64,000 nt of DNA from Pseudovirgaria hyperparasitica (Eukaryota > Ascomycota > Dothideomycetes > Acrospermales > Acrospermaceae), in contig NW_022985561.1 of assembly GCF_010093815.1 (NCBI RefSeq), positions 4,045 to 68,044 on the forward strand, given 5' to 3'. Shown here in pieces: positions 57,801 to 64,000 of this stretch. Below the pieces are notes generated by a model that worked only from the letters and a program-made list of their open reading frames with translations, was not told the origin of the DNA and did no database searches. The stretch's first letter is position 1; every line of letters starts with the position of its first letter. The position numbers and the translations under genes were made by a program.

Positions 57801-60472
57801 ACTTGGACGGATAGCCCTTCTCGTGGAGGGCGAATGCGTCTTGGGCAATGAGCTCGAAAGTCATACCCTTGATACGACTGGCGGTGCCGGTGAAGCATCG
57901 GTCGACGACCGAGTCATCGATACCCAGAGCCTCGAAGATCTGCGCTCCTTTATAACTCTGGAGTGTAGAGATACCCATCTTACTCATGACCTTCAGGATC
58001 CCACCGTCACACGAGTGTTTGTAATTCTCAACGAGCTGCTCTGGTTCGAGCTTCTTGCGGATGAGGCCTTCTCGGTGCATCTTCAAAATACATTCGATGG
58101 CAAGATATGGACAGACAGCATCAGCTCCGTACCCAATAAGGACACACATGTGATGCACCTCACGAGCTTCGGCAGTCTCGATAATGAGGGCTGCTTGAGA
58201 TCGCCACCTGTTGCGCACGAGGTGATGGTGTACCATACCAGTAGCGAGAAGAGCGGAGACTGCCACACGATCGACAGAGGTGGCACGGTCAGAGAGCACG
58301 ATAATACTCTTGTGGCTGTTGATGGCGTCAGTCACTCGGTCGCAGATGGTATCCAAGGCATCCATATATCCTTGTACACCCTGCTCTTTGGGGAATGTGA
58401 TATCGATAGTCTGGACAGACCAGGCCGACTGGACCTTGGAGATGTTCGTGAGTGCATTGAACTCTTCAAGTGAAAGCACAGGAGATGGCAACAGAAGACG
58501 CGAGCACTGGCTCTCGTTCATCTCAAGCAGATTGCCCTGAGGGCCGACGTATGCCTCTAGAGACATGACAATGGCTTCACGAATGGGATCGATAGGAGGG
58601 TTGGTGACCTGTGCGAATAGCTGACGGAAGTATTCGTAGAGAAGACGTGGCTGCGCAGCAAGGCAGGCCAAGGGGGCGTCATTACCCATAGAACCCAGAG
58701 CTTCCTTGGAGTCAGCAGCCATTGGACCAAGCAACAAACTGATCTGTTCAAGGGAGTAACCGAAAGCTCTTAGTCTCGGGTCTTCTTGGAGCTTGGTTTC
58801 AGTGATCTTGTGAGCAATAGATGTGCCGGATTTTGTGATGTCTGCAACTACGCCATCCATTGAGATCAAGTTCTTTTCAACCCACGCACCAAAATTCTGG
58901 CGATTTGCAACAGATTCTTTCAGTTCAGCATCATCGACGATACGGCCAGCAACAGTATCTACAAGCAACATCCTTCCAGGCTGAAGTCTGCCCTTCTGTA
59001 CGATGCGTTCGGGGTCGACGGCGATTGTACCTACTTCAGAGGCACAAATGATGCGATCATCATCAGTAACGTAGTAACGGCATGGACGTAGACCATTTCG
59101 ATCAAGGTTAGCACCGCAGTAACGACCATCTGCAAAGGTGAACAGGGCAGGGCCATCCCATGGCTCCATCATACACGAAGCCCACTCGTAGAAAGCTTGC
59201 TTAGCAGGGTCAATAGAATCATTACCTTGCCAGGCTTCTGGAACCATGAGCATGACTGCTTCGGGTAGGGAAAGGACACCATTAATAACGAGGAGTTCGA
59301 GGACATTGTCGAAGGCGGCCGAATCAGAGCCACCGTCTTCAATGATAGGATAGAGGAGATCGAGCTCATCACCAAAGAGATCAGATTTCATGACACCTTC
59401 TCTTGCACGCATCCAATTCTTGTTACCTCGCAGGGTGTTGATCTCACCGTTGTGGGCCGCCCACCGGAGCGGTTGCGCTCTGTCCCAGCTAGGGAACGTG
59501 TTGGTGGAGAATCGGGAATGTACCAAGGCGAAGTGACCTTCATAATCTACGTTTACCAAATCATGGTAATACTCGTAGACTTGCACGGGAGCCAGTTGGC
59601 CCTTGTAAACGATGTTCTTATTGCTCAAAGAACACAAGTAAAACCAGTTGTGCAGACCAATGACATGCGTCGCCCGCTTTCGTAGAACGTACAGTTGCCT
59701 CTCAAAGTACGGCTCGTCATACTTTTCTTCAAAGCTCTCCAGTGGCGATTTTCCCTCGCCATAAGCAGTCTTGAGGACCACAAAAGGCTGCAGAACAATA
59801 GGCTCACGCGACAGAGCTGCCGGCCCCAGTAGCGTTGAGTCTCGTGGCACTTCTCGCCATCCTAGCACACGCAGATCTAGCGAGTCGGCCACATCCTCAA
59901 ATGTAGCGATTGTGTCTTTCAGTATCTCTGTGTCCGGTTTGAAGAATAGATTGCCGGCGGCATACTGGCCTTGTTTGGGCAGCTTGATGCCCTGCTCGCG
60001 CTCGAAATTCTTCACGAAGAACTTGTGAGGGATCGACGTCATGACTCCAGCGCCGTCGCCATCTCTAGCGTCAGAGCCGACAGCGCCACGATGGGTCATG
60101 TTGCAAAGTAAACTGCGAGCTGCACAGGAAGATCAGCACGTGAGTGCGAACCGTTTACGAAAGGGTAGACGCGGAATGTATCTTACCATCACTGACAATC
60201 TTGTGGCTCGCTTTACCCTTGATATGGCTGTGATCAGTGTCAGGGATCTGTGAAGACTACTACTGGAAGACATGGCTGAGAACTCACGCAGCAAAGCCTA
60301 CTCCACAAGCATCTTTCTCAAGATCTGGATCATAGAGACCCTGCTTCAAGGGCAATGTTCCAGCCCATGATTTGTTCTCTGGAGTATCCTGGTACTCGTA
60401 CACCTTCGAAGGTTCCTCCTCAATTTCAGAAGCGCATATTTTTGGTTCTTCTTTGAATGAAACTCGACCCAT
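53824..60472 (-). CDS. GLT1: Glutamate synthase, NADH-dependent (GOGAT)
   Basis: Five exons: 60472-60288, 60227-60187, 60119-56768, 56717-54036, 53986-53824. Introns are 60, 67, 50 and 49 bp. The protein has 2140 residues, matching the fungal single-chain enzyme. A propeptide precedes Cys56 in DACGVGFAA, the N-terminal nucleophile that takes the amide from glutamine. The FMN synthase part carries the [3Fe-4S] cysteines in [15 protein letters not shown]; intron 3 splits the codon of the second one. The beta-like end has [10 protein letters not shown] and [12 protein letters not shown] ([4Fe-4S]), the FAD site IGSGPAGLA and the NADH site [10 protein letters not shown]. It makes two glutamates from glutamine and 2-oxoglutarate with NADH, the assimilation partner of glutamine synthetase. 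All signatures are intact. Confidence 0.97.
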
Positions 60473-63400
60473 ACTTCCGGCGAATAGGCCGAACGATCAG
60501 ATTGGGTGACGGTGGCGAGCAACTGAGAAGAGAGAATGTATGAGGAGATGGCCGCGGATGGCCAATAGGTTGGGGGTGTTCGTCTGGCTTGAGAGTGTAT
60601 TGATGTTGTAGCTGTGCAGAGAATTCTTGGTCAGATACCGGGTATTACAAAGGTTTGCAGAGAGAGAGAGAGTGAGCAGGGAGGAAAAAATGGCAGACTG
60701 GTGCCGAGAGTAGTGGAAAGGGAAGTATGGCAAGCGGGGAATTGTTGATGAATAGCTTGACGCGGATTGGTTGGGAGCGGGAGCGGTAGCGGAGAGCAAG
60801 CATCTACGCCCACCATGCCCGCCCTTCTCAAGCGCGCCCAGACCAGAGTCGGAGGCTCCATCCATTGACCATTAGTTGAGAGTCTGTCGGTGATAGCCTG
60901 TCCCTGTCCTGTCTTGTCGCAACGTAGGCACCGCTTTTATTTTGCTGGCAGCCGGTGTGCAGATCCGCGGACATGCGATGTATGCGATCGCTGCAGCAGA
61001 TGCATATGACGCTGGCCCCAAGAGCATCTACCAATATTATTTGTTGGCGTACGACCTTTGGAGCTCTTATCGGTTTGAGAGCTTCGGCGAATGACATGTA
61101 GCCGGGTTTGTCGATACAGCGCCGTGCCGACCACGCCATGCACTGCACTGCATGCTTGCATCATGTCTGGCTGCCCTGCTGCTGCTGCTGCTGCTACTAC
61201 TGACGGACGATGGGTTTTGGCATGGCAAAAGTGACATTGTGTGTGCTCTTCTTGATCTCTCATCTTGGGCGGTCTTTCACGGACGGATGCCGGGCGGGGA
61301 AAGGAAGGGGAATGTCACACTTACTGTCTGTCGTGACTTCGTGGCCGTTCAATAGGCTCGCGACGGGGTCGTAGTGGTGGAAGGGCACGAAATCTAGGTG
61401 ATAGGGTAAATAGTCTCGGAGACGTGGTGCGTGATGAGAAAAGCAGCGGAAAGAGGGAGATGTTTGTGGGGGGGATGTGGTAGAATTTATGTGCCGGCAG
61501 GCCACACCTAGCAGTAGTAACAGTAGTAGGAGTATCGTGTCCACAGACCGTTGCATAGCCAAAACTCCAGTCTCCAGCAAAACTGCCACCATCCATGTCT
61601 CTGATGGATTGTGTACAATGGGTGATCTGGTTTAGGCGATATTTCATCTAGTTCTAGCGATCCCAAGATACACACCATCGGCTGGCCCCCCTCCCCCCCC
61701 CCTTCCCCGCGCCTCGAAGCAGATAATACTCCATAACAGTACATGGCTCCACTCGCAGTAGGCATAATTGATACAATTACTCATAACATCTTGGAGGTCG
61801 ACACAGATTCGCAGATGTGCAACAGCTATCGCCCACGTCTTCTTCCCTCAAGATCATCAGGTCTTGGCCACGACGCCGACAGCGGACAGCGGACAGCGGA
61901 CGGAAGAATCTGGCTAGGAGGAGGGAGTGGGGAGGACCCAGTGGAACATGGTCGTCGTTGGTGGCAAGTACAAGTGAAAGGATGGATGGCGGACGAATAA
62001 TTAATGGTAATGGTCAACGTCAATGATGGGCACAACCATACTAATATGTCAAGATTGTGTGTCTTGACGAGCCGCGGCCAAACTCGATGAGGAGCAGTGC
62101 AGTACCCCACGGTTCGTAGGGACGTGCACTGGTACTACTTGGGTTGGACTGCATGTTTTTCACGATCCGAGACCCACCCAGACCCCACTTATATTCAATG
62201 CCCCCAGTCGACGCACCAACACACACACGCACACCTCACGCACGCAAAAATATTTAGTACTGCTGTGGATGTGCATGTGCATGTGCATAGTAATTAGTAC
62301 TCTTATGTATGTGATTTGACCTAGTACCAAGGGTAGGTAGGACGATTAAAGCCTTCTTCTTCATCTGTCGACGAATCAGCCCACGCCCGTTTCCTAATCC
62401 GCTTCTGTTTCCCGCAATTGGCTATAATTGATTTCCCTAGCTAATTCGGTACAGTCATCTATTGACATTTGACCTATGATGCTTATCGCTGCTAGTCAAT
62501 TACTACTCCCTCTCTCAACCTCCTCCGGGACTGCTACAAATACATGCCAAATCATTCTTATATCTTGGTCGTCGCCCGCAACCAAAACGACTGCTTGGTT
62601 GGTCTTCTGTAGTCACATTGAATCCATAGCTCGACTATGAACACGCGCCTCCGAGTCTATCTCACGTTTACTGTGGGCTCATAATAACGTGCACGTAATT
62701 ACATCTTGCATGCAATCGGCGACTCGGACATCCACAGTCGAGTGTGGAGTGTGTGTGGACGAGGATATCTCGGAGTCGGAGCCCGCCGCGCCGCGCGCTT
62801 CGTCTTTGCTGCCAACTGCAGTGCCTCTCGGGCGTTTACGGAACTTACTCATCATTTTTCGAATTTTTGTGAGTCACGAGAACTGCTTTCCAGTGCCATC
62901 CAGGCCCCTCCACTCTCCGACATCGCTTGTGTGTGGACCCCTTTTGTGCCTTAAAATCAATGGATGCTCCTTTCATCAACGTGCCGAGAATGTTGAGTTT
63001 CAAGTGAGCGACGGCACAACATAGGACCATCCCCAATCATCTCATGTCTGCCACGGACCGAGAACATGGCTGTGGGAATGGCGTACGTCAGATCTGATGG
63101 GACCAACATCGGGCCCTACCCGCCTGGCACCTGTTGCGCAGCCTAGATTCAACCGTGATACAATGTTGCAGCCCGAGTTTAGGTATAATTACATATTCTC
63201 GGTCTCTCCTCTTGCTCTGGAGGGCAAGTTCACGGTCTTGTGTTATTAGCGGTACCTGCCAGCACTCCAAGCTCGTGGCTCGTAGAGTTCCCCGCATTGC
63301 CACACGTTCATTTGCCATGTACGCAATCCGCGACACGTGCTTAGAAGGCTTGCTCGACAGCGTTGCTCGCTCACTTGCATCTCTTGAACATGCCTCATCG

Positions 63401-63878
63401 GGAGAAATACGCCTGCGCCGACGTACAAGTTGGCACCAGCCTCATGTGGGGGAGAGATCGACCCTGTAAGGCGTTTGCACTGAAAACATGACTCTGATTC
63501 ATTCAAACTCAGCAATTGTATTCAGATCTGGTAGGTATGCAGTTTTTATTTTGTATATGAGATGCCTCTCTCTGCATCTTGATGAATGATGGATGTCGGT
63601 TATTGCGAGCCCAAACAGGGTCAGCTGTCTAAAGAGTCGATGAATGACATGAATGACTAAACTCCAATTCCTGCCCTGGTACCATGCGCGTGTCTTTTCT
63701 ACCCAGAAGCCGGTAAAATAGCACATACCCGATATGTAAGTTTTGACAATAGTCCGGTAGGCAGAGCGCAACTGCAATATGTCAACAATCTGGTCGGCCC
63801 AAGTATGCATTCTCAGCTTCCTCCAAAGTCTGTAGAGACTGCTGCAAATCACTTACATTTTGACGTCTTCCACACTTA
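60473..63878. other. 3.4-kb intergenic region upstream of GLT1
   Basis: Contains the GLT1 promoter and 5' leader (AG-rich on the plus strand near 60660-60690). Small microsatellites are present: (CTG)n near 61177-61197, a C-run near 61692-61703, AC-rich near 62217-62240, and GTGCAT repeats near 62268-62288. Frames of up to about 111 codons on both strands have no domain character. The right end is the 3' flank of the partial gene. Confidence 0.45.
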
Positions 63879-64000
63879 TTAGTGCTCCATGGCGTCATCC
63901 TCCTGGGGCTCTTCAAAGTCGTCATCGTCGTCCTCATCGTCGTCCAGACCCTCTGCATTCTGGGCGGCGGTTGCGAAGTCAATGTTCTTGCCACGCGTAC
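63879..64000 (-). CDS. C-terminus of an acidic-tailed protein (partial)
   Basis: The last 39 residues and TAA stop (63879-63881) of a gene that continues beyond the window. They read RGKNIDFATAAQNAEGL followed by a run of Asp/Glu and end DDAMEH. Acidic tails of this type occur on many fungal nuclear and chaperone proteins. The family cannot be told from this piece, and further splicing near the edge cannot be excluded. Confidence 0.5.
   Translation of the reverse strand, partial: TRGKNIDFATAAQNAEGLDDDEDDDDDFEEPQEDDAMEH

Noticed and set aside
57733-58473. 246-residue plus-strand frame
   Set aside because: Antisense shadow of GLT1, whose minus-strand frame carries all family motifs.
1-64000. 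CRISPR array or Starship-type tyrosine-recombinase captain
   Set aside because: No spaced identical repeats of that type. No DUF3435-like recombinase was recognised on either strand.

Overview
The window looks like the nuclear genome of a filamentous ascomycete (Pezizomycotina), most likely a plant-associated Dothideomycete. The reasons are short GT-AG introns of about 43-67 bp with CTAAC/CTAAT-like branch sites, fungal families (UstYa/DUF3328, fungal rhodopsin-like 7TM, Puf3-type Pumilio, single-chain NADH-GOGAT), and long AT-rich blocks full of C-to-T / G-to-A transitions typical of repeat-induced point mutation (RIP). The genus is not determined.

Layout. (1) 1-15.5 kb is RIP-degraded repeat DNA. 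A SNF2-type ATPase reading frame (1-569, continuing at 11892 to about 14.56 kb) is split by a complete Ty3/gypsy-like LTR retroelement (570-11887, 324-bp LTRs, 4-bp GTAG target duplication). This element has a gag-pol and an extra, dioxygenase-like reading frame with its own TATA box downstream of pol. Tandem repeats and a truncated inverted LTR close the block. (2) 17.6-22.65 kb is an accessory gene island: a full-length cytochrome P450, a 7TM rhodopsin-like membrane protein, a UstYa-type oxidase with two HxxHC motifs, and a previously easy-to-miss small secreted peptide gene. (3) 23.7-33.6 kb is a MITE-like sequence with inverted ends, interrupted by a second complete LTR retroelement (24263-33338, 132-bp LTRs, 4-bp AATC target duplication) whose gag-pol lies on the minus strand and which carries an extra antisense reading frame, again with a TATA box. 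(4) 34.0-35.9 kb holds an intact cystathionine-gamma-synthase-type PLP enzyme. (5) 36-40.4 kb has no recognisable gene. (6) 40.5-64 kb is ordinary core genome: a single-pass membrane protein, Puf3-like Pumilio, Cdc123, a proline-rich hypothetical, glutamate synthase GLT1, and the C-terminus of an acidic-tailed protein at the right edge.

How things may fit together. The P450, UstYa oxidase, 7TM protein, small secreted peptide and PLP enzyme together resemble a small secondary-metabolite locus, possibly peptide-derived, that was later split by a 9-kb retroelement. This is inference: no core synthase or proven precursor is visible. Both retroelements are inactivated by RIP (stop codons, mutated catalytic and zinc-ligand residues), yet each keeps the outline of an accessory gene between pol and the 3' LTR, which is the most unusual structural feature here.

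Exon borders were read by eye from splice consensus, reading-frame continuity and family similarity. For each spliced model the exon total is a multiple of three.
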